Shown: piece after piece, positions 1 to 10,026 of the stretch
Position numbering within the stretch: position 1 is the stretch's first letter
Layout: each line of letters begins with the position of its first letter
Assembly: GCF_014196305.1 (NCBI RefSeq)
Contig: NZ_JACIDJ010000004.1
Location: 82,556 to 146,555, forward strand
Source: Roseococcus suduntuyensis
GTDB lineage: Bacteria > Pseudomonadota > Alphaproteobacteria > Acetobacterales > Acetobacteraceae
Reading direction: 5' to 3'
DNA: 64,000 nt
Made by a program: the position numbers and the translations under genes
Notes under the pieces: model-generated
Database searches by the model: none
Told to the model about the DNA's origin: nothing
What the model saw: only the letters and a program-made list of their open reading frames with translations

Positions 1-3000
1 TCCGCTTCGGGCTGGAGGACGAAACCTTCGCCCCCGACCTGATCCCAGCCGAACTCCCCGAGACCGACGCCGATGGCCGCGCCACCCTGCGGCTTGAGTT
101 GCCCAGCGCGCCCGACACCACGCGGCCCCTTCGCGGCGAGGTGACGGTGCTGGTGGAGGAACCGGGCGGCCGCGCCTCGCGCGCCACGCTCGACCTCGCG
201 ATGGCGGCCCAGCCGCGCTTCCTGGGCCTGAACGCCCCCGCCGCCGTGGATGCCGGCGCCGAGGCCGCCGTGCAGGTCATCATGACCGATGCCGAGGGCA
301 ACCCCCTCGCCGGCGAGGTGAACCTGCGCCTGGTGCGCGAACGCCCCGACTGGCGCATCGTGGTGCGCGGCGGCACGCCCCGCTACGAGACGGTCTGGAC
401 CGATGAGCCGGTGGACAGCACCCCCATCCGCCTCACCGGCACCGAGCCCGCCCGCTTCACCCGCACCCTCCCCTTCGGCCGCTACCGGCTGGAGGCGCAG
501 GAGGCGGGGGGCATGGCGCTGGCCTCCATCCGCTTCCGCGCCGGCTGGGTGGCGAGCGAGAGCGCCGAGGTGCCCGACCGCGTGGACGTGGCCACCGACC
601 GCGCCAGCTACGCGCCGGGCGAGACCATCACGCTGCGCGTCACACCCCCCTTCGCCGGCCGCGCCGCCGTGGCGGTGCTGACCGACCGCCTGCTCTCCCT
701 GCGCGAGATGGAGGTGCCCGAGGCGGGGGCCGAGATCACCCTGCCCGCCGACGCCGCCTGGGGGGCCGGCGCCTATGTGGCTGTGACCGTCTTCCGCCCC
801 GAGGCCGGGCCGCAGCTTCCGGGGCGCGCACTCGGCCTCGCCTGGGTGCAGATGGCGCCCGACAGCCGGGCGCTGGCGGTGACGCTGGACGCGCCCGACC
901 GCGTGCGGCCCAACACGCGCCTCGACCTGCCCGTGACCGTGGCGGGCGCCTCCGGCCCCGTGCGGCTGACCTTGGCCGCCGTGGATGAGGGCATATTGCG
1001 CCTGACCCGCTTCGCCAGCCCCGACCCGCTGACGCACTACATGGGCCGCCGCACCCTGGGTGTGGACATCCGCGACGATTATGGCCGCCTGATCGCGCCC
1101 CCCGAGGGCGCGCCCGTCACGCTGCGCCAGGGCGGCGATGACATGGATGGGCTGGCCAACCTCACACCGCCCCAGCGCAATGTCGCGCTGTTCAGCGGCG
1201 TGGTGGAGACGGACGCCCAGGGCCGCGCCGTGATCCCCCTCGACCTGCCCGATTTCGCGGGCGAACTGCGCCTGATGGCCGTGGCCTGGGCCGAGGCGCG
1301 CGTGGGTGCCGCATCCCGCCCGCTGACCGTGCGCGACCCGCTGCTGGCCGAACCGCTGCTGCCCCGCTTCCTCGCCCCCGGCGACGAGGCCGATGCGGCG
1401 TTGCTGCTGCACAACCTGGAACTGCCCGCGGGCGAGGTGGTGGTGAACCTCACGGCCGAAGGCGCGCTGGCCCTGCGTGGCGAGGCGCGGATCACCACAC
1501 GGATGGAGGCGGGCGCCCGCGCCCAGCCGCCCCTGCCGCTCAGCGCCGTGGCGCCGGGCGAGGGCGTGCTGCGCCTCTCCGTCACCGGCCCCGGCGGCTT
1601 CACCGCGACGCGCGAGGCGCGGATCACCGTGCGCTCCTCCCGCCCCATCGCGACCGCGCTCTCCACCCTGGACATCGCCCCCGGCGCCGAGGCGCGCCTC
1701 GCCCCCGATGCCCGCGCCTTCCTGCCCGGCTGGCGGGCCGTGGCGCGGCTGGGTTCACCCGTGCGCTATGACGCGGCGGGCATGCTGGCGGCGTTGCAGG
1801 CCTTCCCGCTGGCCTGCCTGGAGCAGGTCTCCTCCCAGGCCATCGGCATGGCGGCCGCGATGAACGAGGGCAGCCCCGTCCGCGACGCCGTGGCCCTGCA
1901 ACGCGCCGTGGACGGCATCCTGGCCCGGCAGCGCTTCGACGGCAGCTTCGGCCTGTGGTCCGCCCAGGGCGAGCCGCAATACTGGACCTCCGCCTATGCC
2001 GTGGAGGCCCTGCTGCGCGCCCGCGCCGCCGGCGCCACCGTGCCCGAGGCGCCCCTGCAGGCGGCGCTCGCGGACCTTGAGGAGCGGCTGGAACAAAGCC
2101 CCTCCGAACCCACCCAGTTCGCGGCCCAGGCGGCGCGGCTGAACGCGCTCTCGCTCGCCGGGCGGCACCGGCTGGGGGCGGCGCGGCGGCTGCTGGAGGT
2201 GGCGCCGCGCCTGCCCACGCCGCTGGCCCGCGCGCAGCTCGCCGCCAGCTTCGCCCGCGCGGGCGATGCGGAGCGCGCGAACGCGGCCTTCGCCGAGGCC
2301 CTGGCCCTGACCGACCGCCGCGACTGGCTCTACGACTATGGCAGCGCGGCGCGCGACGCCCTGGCCCTGGTGGTGCTGGCGCGCGAGGCCGGGCTGCCCG
2401 CCGCCCAGATCAGCGCCGCCGCGGCCCGCCTGCCCGGCCCGGAACTGACCCCCGCCCGCGCCTCCACCCAGGAACAGGCCTGGGCCGTGCTGGCGGCCGT
2501 GACCCTCGGCCAGGACGCTCGGCCCGTCCGCGCCGCCTGGAACGGCAGCGCCACTGAGGCGCGCGTTCTGGACGTGACCGGCGGCGGCGTTCTCCGCAAC
2601 GCGGGCGAGGCGCCCTTGCCGGTGCAGGTCGCCATCTCCGGCACGCCGGCCCAGGCCGCCCCCGCCGGCCGCCAGCAGATGACCATCCGCCGCCGCTTCC
2701 TGGCGCTGGATGGCCAGGCGCTGAACCTCGACACGATGCGCCCAGGGGTGGAATTCCTGCTGGTGCTGGATGCCCGCGCCGAGAGCGGGCAGGAGCACAT
2801 GGCCATGCTGACCCAGGGCCTGCCCGCGGGGTGGGAGATCGTGACCCGCCTCGCACCCGGCCCCGTGCCCGGCCAGCCGGACCTCGGCCCGCTCACCGAG
2901 GTGGACGCCATGCCCGCCCTGGATGACCGCCTGGCCGCCGCCCTCACCTTCACCCGCGAGGCGCGGGAGGCGCGCATCGCCGCCCGCATCCGCGTGGTGA

Positions 3001-3101
3001 CGCCGGGCCGTTTCGAGCTGCCGGGGGCGGAGGTGGTGGACATGTACCGCCCCGCCTTCTTCGCGCGGCAGAACGCCGCGCGCATCACGGTCAATCCGTG
3101 A
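1..3101 (+). CDS. Alpha-2-macroglobulin family protein, 3' part (5' end outside window)
   Basis: The frame is open from the left edge (first full codon at base 3), so the true start lies outside the window and over 1000 C-terminal residues are seen. The family makes large periplasmic or lipid-anchored proteins that trap attacking proteases. The key feature is the thioester motif CLEQ encoded at 1815-1826, followed by a helical domain rich in WTSAYAVEALLRA-type repeats (the thioester/complement domain) and a C-terminal receptor-binding-like domain ending in VDMYRPAFFARQ. The stop overlaps the stop of the convergent glycosyltransferase by 11 bases. Bacterial relatives (YfhM type) usually sit beside a penicillin-binding protein 1C gene, which would have to be to the left. 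The family call is secure. Confidence 0.93.
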   Translation, partial: RFGLEDETFAPDLIPAELPETDADGRATLRLELPSAPDTTRPLRGEVTVLVEEPGGRASRATLDLAMAAQPRFLGLNAPAAVDAGAEAAVQVIMTDAEGNPLAGEVNLRLVRERPDWRIVVRGGTPRYETVWTDEPVDSTPIRLTGTEPARFTRTLPFGRYRLEAQEAGGMALASIRFRAGWVASESAEVPDRVDVATDRASYAPGETITLRVTPPFAGRAAVAVLTDRLLSLREMEVPEAGAEITLPADAAWGAGAYVAVTVFRPEAGPQLPGRALGLAWVQMAPDSRALAVTLDAPDRVRPNTRLDLPVTVAGASGPVRLTLAAVDEGILRLTRFASPDPLTHYMGRRTLGVDIRDDYGRLIAPPEGAPVTLRQGGDDMDGLANLTPPQRNVALFSGVVETDAQGRAVIPLDLPDFAGELRLMAVAWAEARVGAASRPLTVRDPLLAEPLLPRFLAPGDEADAALLLHNLELPAGEVVVNLTAEGALALRGEARITTRMEAGARAQPPLPLSAVAPGEGVLRLSVTGPGGFTATREARITVRSSRPIATALSTLDIAPGAEARLAPDARAFLPGWRAVARLGSPVRYDAAGMLAALQAFPLACLEQVSSQAIGMAAAMNEGSPVRDAVALQRAVDGILARQRFDGSFGLWSAQGEPQYWTSAYAVEALLRARAAGATVPEAPLQAALADLEERLEQSPSEPTQFAAQAARLNALSLAGRHRLGAARRLLEVAPRLPTPLARAQLAASFARAGDAERANAAFAEALALTDRRDWLYDYGSAARDALALVVLAREAGLPAAQISAAAARLPGPELTPARASTQEQAWAVLAAVTLGQDARPVRAAWNGSATEARVLDVTGGGVLRNAGEAPLPVQVAISGTPAQAAPAGRQQMTIRRRFLALDGQALNLDTMRPGVEFLLVLDARAESGQEHMAMLTQGLPAGWEIVTRLAPGPVPGQPDLGPLTEVDAMPALDDRLAAALTFTREAREARIAARIRVVTPGRFELPGAEVVDMYRPAFFARQNAARITVNP

Positions 3102-5922
3102 GCTGATCCAGCACCGCCGCGCGCTGGGCCTCGCCCGCGCCGGCAGGGGGCGGCGCCAGCAGGCGGCAGCCGGCGATGATGGCGGCCTCGCGCCCCGCGG
3201 GTGCCGCGGTCAGCAGCGCATCCGCCGGGGTCAGCACGGCCGGCCCCTCGGGCGGTGGCAGGCCGGGCAGGGAGAGCTTCTCCCAGGCCCAGCCATGGGC
3301 GGTCACGAAGCCGCCCGCGGCAAGGCGGCAGGGCTCCGGACGGAAACGCCCCGCGCCCTCGCGCAGCAGCGCGGGCAAGCCCGGCTCGAAACCCGGGGCG
3401 GCGATGTCGAGCCACAGCCGGGGCCGGCGCGCCCCGGGCCAGGCGCGGGCCATGGCGACGCCGCCCGCCGCCGCGTCCTCGGCCGAGAGCGGCAGCTCCG
3501 CCGCCCAGCGGGCCACGTCATGGCCGCCCGCGCCGGGCCCGAAGAGATAGGCCTCCTCGATCTGCTGCCGGTGCCGCCTTCCCACATCCTCGGGCGCCAG
3601 GGCGGCCTGCGCCCAGGCGCGGCCCGCCTGCCCCAGCGCCTTCCGCGCCTCGCCCGAGGCCAGGAGCCGGCCGATGGCCTCCGCCAGCTCCGTCTCGGTG
3701 AAGCTGTTGGGAATGATCCGGCAGGCCCCCTCCGGCAGTTCCGCCATGGCGCCATGGGCGTTGACCACCACGGGCAGCCCCGCCATCAGCGCGTCCTTCA
3801 CGGCGCCCGACGTCTCGCCGGTGCTGTCGGCGCGCAGCTGCACGGCGAGGTCGGCGGCCGCGAGCCAGTGGCGATATTCGGGCAGCGGCAGGCGCCCCGT
3901 GACCCTGACGCGCGAGGCGAGGCTCAGCCGCCGCGCCAGATCGCTGATGCGCCGGTCCAGCGCATCCTGGGCCCCGCCCACGAAGACCAGCCGCGCCTCG
4001 GGAAACTGCGCCGCGATGCGGGCGAAGGCCTTCACCAGCTCGATCGGCTCCTTGCGGATGGTGACAAGGCCGAAGGCCGCAACGACCAAGGCCCCCCGCC
4101 CCAGCCCCGCCGCGCGCCGCGCGCGCGCCCTTGCCGGCAGGCCGGACCCGGCGCGCAGATGCGGCAGCACCCGCACATGCTGGGTGGCCTCCATCCCGTA
4201 CTCGTCCTGCAGGCGCCGCCGCGCATGGGCGGAATGGACCAGCACGCCGAGCGCCTGGGCCAGCACGCCCGCGCTGCCGGCGCCGGGCTTGCCGGCCAGG
4301 GCCGCGGGGTAGCCTTCCTCCTCCACCCGCCGCGCCAGCGCCGCCTCGCGCTCGGCGCGGTCGGTCATCATCCAGTTGCGCAGGTCGGTCAGCACGGGGT
4401 CGTGCAGCGTCACCATGCCCGGGTGGCGCGGCAGCAGGCGGCGCAGGGTCGAGGCGTGCAGCGCATTGTTGCCCAGCTGGTAGAGGATGCGGTCGAAGCG
4501 CGCGCCCTCGGCCAGGAACTCGGTTTCCGGCATCCAGGGGAAGCGGCCGCGCAGCGCGCCCTCGGGCGGAGTGTCGGAAACGAGCGTCACGGCATAGTGC
4601 GGCGCCAGCGCCGGGGCGAGCTCCGCCGTGTAGTCCGCGATGCCGGTGGGCGCGGGCGGAAGGGGGGCCACGAGAGCGAGGCGCGGGCGCGGCAGCGGGC
4701 GCCAGTAGCCGCGCTCCGCGCCCATGGCGTCCAGCGCCGGCCAGGCGCGGGCGGCGGCGGCGTCCCAGCTGAACTCCCGCGCGCGGCGCAGCCCATAGGC
4801 GCGCATCTCGGCCAGGCGGTCGGGATCGCGGAGCAGCGCCTCGATCATGCGGGCCAGGGCGGGCGCGTCGTTCGGGTCGAACAGCGCGTCGGCGCGGCCC
4901 ATCACCTCGGGCATGGCCGAAAGGCTGCTCGAGATCACGGGCGCGCCGCAGGCCATGGCCTCCATCAGCGGCAGGCCCAGCCCCTCGGCCAGCGAGGGGA
5001 ACACCAGCAGCGCGCATTGCGCGTAGAGGCCGGGCAGGTCCGCCTCGGCCACGAAGGGCAGCGTGATGACCTCGCGCGGGGTCAGGCCGCGCGCCTCGGC
5101 CATGGCGCGCAGATGCGGCGGGTTCACATGCCCGATGGCGAGCGGGTGGCGGGCGCGCAGCGCGGGCGGTAGCAGGGCCAGCGCGTCCAGCAGAACGCCC
5201 TCGTTCTTGCGCGGGTCGCCCGCGCCCAGGAAGAGCAGGTAGTCCGGCGGCAGGCCGTAGCGCGCGGGCAGGCCGGGGTCCGTCACCTCGGGCGGCACGA
5301 AATGCGGCTCGACGCCGCCACCCAGCACGGCCAGGCGCTCATGCGGCTTGCGCAGGTGCCGCAGCGCCTCCTCCCGCGTGGCTTCGGAGAGGCAGAGCAG
5401 CGTCTCCGCCTGCGCCACCTCGTCCAGCGCGCGATGATACCAGGGCAGCAGCCCCGCCTCGCGCCACAGCCCATCCAGGTACATCGGCCGCAGCGAGAGC
5501 GGGATCAGGTCATAGAGCACCGCCGCCGTGCGCGGCCGTTGCAGGCTGGCGGGCCAGGTGGTGACGGCCTCGTCGCGCCAGCCCTCGAAGACGGAGCCGA
5601 CCAGCAGCAGGTCGGGCGTGGCGTCATGCACCGCCTCGGCGCGCAGCAGTTCCGCGAGGCGCCGGCGTGGGGATTGCGGGTCGCCGCCCGCCGCGCAGCC
5701 CTCGGGCGGCGTGAAGAGGTGCAGCGCCTCGCGCCCCAGGATGGGCGTGAACTCCTCCACCAGCCTGGCGGCGGATTCGCGCAGCCGCGCATTGACCAGC
5801 AGGTGCAGTTCCCGTCCGCCCCGGGCGCGGGCCATGCCATGCGCGAGCCCCCGCAGATAGCGCCCCACGCCCGAGGAGCGCGACGCCCCCTGCGCGCCCT
5901 GCATGTCGAGCAGCACGCGCAT
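3091..5922 (-). CDS. Tandem-domain glycosyltransferase (two GT4-type modules)
   Basis: About 943 residues. The N-terminus MRVLLDMQGAQG...SGVGRYLRGL is typical of GT-B family 4 enzymes of O-antigen or exopolysaccharide loci. Module 1 spans about residues 1-400 with the acceptor/donor signature EGLGLPLMEAMACG. Module 2 begins near PRLALVAPLPPAPTGIADY and carries GETSGAVKDALMAGLPVVV. The C-terminal 100 residues are not recognised. The ATG at 5922 lies only 2 bases after the stop of the upstream glycosyltransferase, so the two are probably cotranscribed. The same frame stays open to 6675, but that part is antisense-type shadow of the upstream gene and has no GT features. The two modules probably add successive sugars to a surface polysaccharide; which sugars cannot be told from sequence. 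Confidence 0.88.
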   Translation of the reverse strand: MRVLLDMQGAQGASRSSGVGRYLRGLAHGMARARGGRELHLLVNARLRESAARLVEEFTPILGREALHLFTPPEGCAAGGDPQSPRRRLAELLRAEAVHDATPDLLLVGSVFEGWRDEAVTTWPASLQRPRTAAVLYDLIPLSLRPMYLDGLWREAGLLPWYHRALDEVAQAETLLCLSEATREEALRHLRKPHERLAVLGGGVEPHFVPPEVTDPGLPARYGLPPDYLLFLGAGDPRKNEGVLLDALALLPPALRARHPLAIGHVNPPHLRAMAEARGLTPREVITLPFVAEADLPGLYAQCALLVFPSLAEGLGLPLMEAMACGAPVISSSLSAMPEVMGRADALFDPNDAPALARMIEALLRDPDRLAEMRAYGLRRAREFSWDAAAARAWPALDAMGAERGYWRPLPRPRLALVAPLPPAPTGIADYTAELAPALAPHYAVTLVSDTPPEGALRGRFPWMPETEFLAEGARFDRILYQLGNNALHASTLRRLLPRHPGMVTLHDPVLTDLRNWMMTDRAEREAALARRVEEEGYPAALAGKPGAGSAGVLAQALGVLVHSAHARRRLQDEYGMEATQHVRVLPHLRAGSGLPARARARRAAGLGRGALVVAAFGLVTIRKEPIELVKAFARIAAQFPEARLVFVGGAQDALDRRISDLARRLSLASRVRVTGRLPLPEYRHWLAAADLAVQLRADSTGETSGAVKDALMAGLPVVVNAHGAMAELPEGACRIIPNSFTETELAEAIGRLLASGEARKALGQAGRAWAQAALAPEDVGRRHRQQIEEAYLFGPGAGGHDVARWAAELPLSAEDAAAGGVAMARAWPGARRPRLWLDIAAPGFEPGLPALLREGAGRFRPEPCRLAAGGFVTAHGWAWEKLSLPGLPPPEGPAVLTPADALLTAAPAGREAAIIAGCRLLAPPPAGAGEAQRAAVLDQLTD

Positions 5923-5924
5923 GG

Positions 5925-8801
5925 TCAGGTGCGGCGCGCGCCGGCGAGGCGCAGCGCGGCCCGCCCCGCCTCGCCGCCCGGCAGGGGTGCCACGCCAGCG
6001 TCGCGTTGCAGCCGTGCCTCGATCTGCGCGATGCGCTCGGCGCCCGACAGACCAAGCCCCTCGCCGCCGGCCATCAGCAGCCCCTCCAGCAGGGCGAGCC
6101 GGCCTTCCGTGTCGGTCTCCGTCGCCCATTGCAGGCCGACAAGGCGCAGCGGCGGCATGCCGCCCTCGGCCATGGACAGGCGCAGCCGCACGAGGCCGCC
6201 CTCGCCCGCCTCCACCCGCTGCGGCAGGATGAGAGGCCCGCCCGCCTGGGGCAGCGGCAGGTCGCCCCCCGCATGGCGCAGCACCCCGCCCGCGCCGGGC
6301 TGGACCGCCAGGTGCAGCAGCACGCGCAGCCCCTCGCCCGCCTCCACCCCTTCGGCGGCGAAGGCGATGACGGGGGCGACGGAGAGGGGCTGCACCCCCA
6401 CCATGTCGGGCGAAAGATCCCAGCCATCGGCCAGCATGGCGGCCCAGGCGGGGTTCTCGGCCAGGGGGCCGAGCTGGATGCCGCGGCGCGGCGGCAGGCG
6501 CGCGGCACCCGGCGCCACCGCCGCCACCTCGCGCAGTGCCACGCGGATGGGTCGCGGGTCGGGGTGGCCGGGCGGCGGCTCCAGCGGGCCTTCCAGCAGG
6601 AGGCCGATCTGGTGGGTGCCGGCGGGCAGGTCCAGCACCGCCGCCGCCTCCTGCCCCGGCATCAGGCCGAACCAACGCGGCGCGGCGCCCTCGGCGAAGG
6701 CGCCCAGGCGGTTCATCTCCGCCCAGGGGCGCGCGGCCAAGCGCAGCAGCAAGGTGGCGGGCGCATCCAGCGTCACCTCCAGGCTGCCATGGGCGCCGAG
6801 CAGGGGCGCGCCGCCATCCTCCGGCGGCTCGAAGCCCGCGCCCAGCAGCATGCAGGCGGGCGCGCCCTGGGCCAGCACCCAGCGCTCGCCGGGGGCGAGG
6901 CGCGGTGGCATGGGCGTCTCGCGCTGCGGGGGTGGGGCGGCGGTGAGTTCGGCCATGCCCGCCAGGAAATCGGCCGAGACCTCGGCCCAGCTTCGCGCGC
7001 GGAACCCTTCGCGGATGCGCGCCTCGGCGGCGGCGAGTGCCGCGCGGTCGGTCACGAAATGGCGCACGCGCTCGGCGATGGCGCGGGGGCTGTAGGCGTC
7101 TATGGGTTCGGCGAAGCCCGCGCCGGCCTCGGGCGTGGCGCCCTCGGGGGCCGCGAGGCAGAGCTTGCCAAGTGCCAGCGATTCCCCCACCGGCAGCCCC
7201 CAGCCCTCGGTGAAGGAGGGGAAGATGGAGAACAGGCAGCCGCGATACAGCGCGTCCAGCTCCGGGTCCGAGATGCCATGGACGATGCGGATGCGCCCAT
7301 CCAGGTAGCGGGTGGCTTCGAGCTGCGCCATCAGGTCATCCACCCGCCAGCCGGGCCTGCCGACAATCACCAGCGGCGGCGGCTCGAACCCCTCGGCCAG
7401 CAGCAGCCGCCAGGCCTGGAACAGCGCCAGGTGGTTCTTCCGCGCCTCGATGGTCGAGACGGAGAGGATGTAGTCCTGCCCGCGCAGCCCCGCCAGCGCG
7501 GAGGGCCAGGCCTCGCCCCCTTCCGGCAGCGTCGCGTTCATGCGGTGGGCGAGCGGCACGGGGCGGATCGGGATGGCGGGCGCGCCCAGTTCCGCCAGGG
7601 CGCGCCGCAGCTCGCGCGCCGTGTATTCGCTGATGGTCAGCGCGAAATCCCAGAGCTGGGCGCCCTCGGCCAGGCCCTGGCGGAAGGCCAGCACCGTGCC
7701 CTCGCTGGTGTATTCGGGGTGGGTCGCGGGGATCAGGTCATAGACCAGCACGCCGATGCGCAGCCCCGCCGCGCGCAGCCGCGCGAGTGCCGCCGGCGCC
7801 CCGGTCCAGAACCAGAAGGCGCCCAGGATGACGAAATGCCGCGCGGCCGCGAGGTCGGTGGGGCGGGCGCGGTCATAGGCGGCCTCCACCAGGGCACGGG
7901 CGCGGTTGGGGTCGTGCCGCTCGGCCAGGCAATAGGTGAGGATGGCGCGCAGATCGGCCACCTCCAGCGTCCAGAGCGGGCCCATGCGCTCGGCCAGCAC
8001 CACGAAGCGCGCCTCGGCCGCCGCGGCGGGGTCGGCCAGGATGCCCTCGGCGAGGCCGAGCTGCACGCGCTGGATGCCGGTCGCGCGGCCGGTCTGGCGC
8101 ACGAGGCTCAACAGGTCCGTCACGTCGTAGAGGGTGCCGCCGGACGCCGCCTGGCCGGAGGGTGGTGGCGGCGCGCCGGTGGTGCGGCGCGCGAGCTGCC
8201 AATGGCGCCGGTCGGGCTGGGCGGTCCAGCAGGCCAGCGCCGCCTCGCGCGCCAGCAGGTGTTCATGCGCGGCCAGCGCCGCCTCGGCCAGGGCGCGGCG
8301 GGCCTCGCGGTCCTCGGGCGCGGCCTCGGCGGCGCGCTGGGCGGCGGCGAGCGCCTCGCGCTCCACCACCCGCGCCATGGGGGCGGGGCGGAAGAGGCCG
8401 CGCGGCGTATCGGACTCCGGCTCGGGGCGGAGCGCGCGCAGTTCCTGGGCGGCGTGGTTGACGGGGGCGAGGCGGGCCGAGAGGTCATAGGCCTCCGTCG
8501 CCTCCACGAGGCGCCCTTGCAGCTTCAGCGCATGGCCGAGATGCAGCGGCGCGTCATGGTCCTCGGGGCGCAGCCGCATGGCCTCGCGATAGGCGGCCTC
8601 GGCGCGCGCATGCTCGCCGCCCTCCTTCTCGGCATGGCCAAGCTGGACCCAGACGGGCGCGTCCTGCGGCCTGTCCTGGAGATAGCGGCGGTAGCGTTGC
8701 GCGGCCTGTGTCCAGCGCCCCGCGTCACGCGCCGCGTCGGCCTCGCGCAGGGCCCGAAGGGCCGGGCGCAGGCGCCAGCGCCGCAAGGCGCGGGCGATCA
8801 C
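5925..8801 (-). CDS. TPR-glycosyltransferase family 4 fusion protein
   Basis: 958 residues from a GTG start with a weak ribosome-binding site. Residues about 20-130 form two or three TPR helices (APVWVQLGHAEKEGGEHARAE and similar). A GT-B glycosyltransferase core follows (TGRATGIQRVQLGLAEGIL), with the family 4 signature SFTEGWGLPVGESLALGK. After about residue 630 comes a 300-residue C-terminal region, beta-rich in appearance, that I do not recognise. It heads a two-gene unit with the tandem glycosyltransferase downstream. The role is probably assembly of an envelope glycan, the TPRs acting as protein contacts. No membrane segment is evident, so it is likely cytoplasmic or peripheral. The family is secure; substrate unknown. 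Confidence 0.85.
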   Translation of the reverse strand: MIARALRRWRLRPALRALREADAARDAGRWTQAAQRYRRYLQDRPQDAPVWVQLGHAEKEGGEHARAEAAYREAMRLRPEDHDAPLHLGHALKLQGRLVEATEAYDLSARLAPVNHAAQELRALRPEPESDTPRGLFRPAPMARVVEREALAAAQRAAEAAPEDREARRALAEAALAAHEHLLAREAALACWTAQPDRRHWQLARRTTGAPPPPSGQAASGGTLYDVTDLLSLVRQTGRATGIQRVQLGLAEGILADPAAAAEARFVVLAERMGPLWTLEVADLRAILTYCLAERHDPNRARALVEAAYDRARPTDLAAARHFVILGAFWFWTGAPAALARLRAAGLRIGVLVYDLIPATHPEYTSEGTVLAFRQGLAEGAQLWDFALTISEYTARELRRALAELGAPAIPIRPVPLAHRMNATLPEGGEAWPSALAGLRGQDYILSVSTIEARKNHLALFQAWRLLLAEGFEPPPLVIVGRPGWRVDDLMAQLEATRYLDGRIRIVHGISDPELDALYRGCLFSIFPSFTEGWGLPVGESLALGKLCLAAPEGATPEAGAGFAEPIDAYSPRAIAERVRHFVTDRAALAAAEARIREGFRARSWAEVSADFLAGMAELTAAPPPQRETPMPPRLAPGERWVLAQGAPACMLLGAGFEPPEDGGAPLLGAHGSLEVTLDAPATLLLRLAARPWAEMNRLGAFAEGAAPRWFGLMPGQEAAAVLDLPAGTHQIGLLLEGPLEPPPGHPDPRPIRVALREVAAVAPGAARLPPRRGIQLGPLAENPAWAAMLADGWDLSPDMVGVQPLSVAPVIAFAAEGVEAGEGLRVLLHLAVQPGAGGVLRHAGGDLPLPQAGGPLILPQRVEAGEGGLVRLRLSMAEGGMPPLRLVGLQWATETDTEGRLALLEGLLMAGGEGLGLSGAERIAQIEARLQRDAGVAPLPGGEAGRAALRLAGARRT

Positions 8802-8977
8802 GCCCGCATCACCCGCGATGAACCAATTGACTCCGGTTGCACGGCGTTTGGCTCATGCATGTTCCGCTTCACCTCCGGCTGCCCCCTGCATTCCAGCGCA
8901 GGGCGCGGCCGTCAAGGCTTTGCGCGTGATCCCGGCACGCGGAATCGAAGGAACAGCGAATTACGCCGGACGTAAAG

Positions 8978-9856
8978 TTACGCCCGGTTGTTCACTGTCG
9001 CCTCGTAGTCCTTCATCAGCGTCTCGGTGATGCGGCCCGGCGTGAAATCCTGGGTGCCGATGCGGCGGATGGGCGTGACCTCGGCCGCCGTGCCGGCCAG
9101 GAAGGCCTCGGTGGCGCGGGGCAGTTCCTCGGGCTTGATCACCCGCTCCACCACCTTCATCTGCCGCTTGTGCGCGAGACCCATGACGGTGCGCCGCGTG
9201 ATGCCGTCCAGGAAGCAGGTGGGGGTGGGCGTGTGGATCTCGCCGTCGAAGACGAAGAATGCGTTGGCGCCGGTGGCCTCGGCCACATCGCCCTTCCAGT
9301 CGAGCATCATGGCATCGTCGGCGCCCTCATCCATGGCGGCGTGCTTGCTCATGGTGCCGATCATGTAGAGGCCGGTGGCCTTGGAGGCGGTGGGCGCCGT
9401 CTCGGGGTGCGGGCGGCGCCACTTGGCCATGGCGAGGTTCACGCCCTTCATGCGCTGCTCCACGCCGAAATAGGCGCCCCATTCCCAGACGGCGATGGCC
9501 ATGTGGACCTTCGTGGCCTGCGCGGCCACGCCCATCTCCTCCGCGCCGCGCCAGGCGATCGGGCGGACATAGGCGTTGGTGAGGCCGTTCTTCGCCACCG
9601 TCTCCTGGCAGGCGGCGTCAATCTGCTCCACGCTCCAGGGAATCTCGAAGCCCAGGATGCGGCCGGAGTTGATCAGGCGTTCGCTGTGCTCGCGCAGCTT
9701 GAAGATCTGCCCGCCATAGGCGCGCTCGCCCTCGAAGACGGCGGAGGCATAGTGCAGCCCGTGCGTCAGGACGTGCAGCTTGGCGTCCCGCCAGGGGCGG
9801 AATTCGCCATTCCACCAGATGAAGCCGTCACGGTCGTCATAGGGAACCAGGGCCAC
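8978..9856 (-). CDS. ilvE: Branched-chain amino acid aminotransferase
   Basis: Fold-type IV PLP enzyme that interconverts Leu, Ile and Val with their 2-oxo acids. The N-terminus YDDRDGFIWWNGEF...LHVLTHGLHYASAVFEGERAYGG is the classic BCAT start. The PLP lysine lies in TASKATGLY and the phosphate-binding loop in EATGANAFF. I chose the GTG at 9856 (292 aa, MALVPYDDRDG) because GGTGGAGAG lies 7 bases upstream and homologues begin there; the frame also permits a GTG at 9883. It is divergent from the MarR-response regulator-kinase operon, an arrangement common in alphaproteobacteria. The TAA stop sits inside a small imperfect hairpin (8968-8985). Confidence 0.95.
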   Translation of the reverse strand: MALVPYDDRDGFIWWNGEFRPWRDAKLHVLTHGLHYASAVFEGERAYGGQIFKLREHSERLINSGRILGFEIPWSVEQIDAACQETVAKNGLTNAYVRPIAWRGAEEMGVAAQATKVHMAIAVWEWGAYFGVEQRMKGVNLAMAKWRRPHPETAPTASKATGLYMIGTMSKHAAMDEGADDAMMLDWKGDVAEATGANAFFVFDGEIHTPTPTCFLDGITRRTVMGLAHKRQMKVVERVIKPEELPRATEAFLAGTAAEVTPIRRIGTQDFTPGRITETLMKDYEATVNNRA

Positions 9857-10026
9857 GGGCGTCTCTCCACCGCTTGTCTGCACATTGCGCTTGCGCCGTG
9901 GAGGATGTTCGGAAAGGAATGCCCGGACACCTTGCGGCGCAGCATCATTGCGTGATGCCCCTTGCTTCTAGAATGTCCGGAAAAAATGTGTCAATGAACC
10001 TGACCGAAAAGAGGAGCATGGCAGCC

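Noticed and set aside
99-101. TTG at 99 as start of the macroglobulin gene
   Set aside because: The frame is open to the left edge with family-like sequence (RFGLEDETFAPDL), so the gene is simply cut by the window.
5923-6675. N-terminal extension of the tandem glycosyltransferase
   Set aside because: The frame is open but is Gly/Ala/Arg-rich and lies inside the upstream glycosyltransferase gene; the recognisable GT4 start is the ATG at 5922.
9857-9883. Upstream GTG start for ilvE at 9883
   Set aside because: The GTG at 9856 has a strong ribosome-binding site and matches the usual N-terminus; the extra nine residues include that site.
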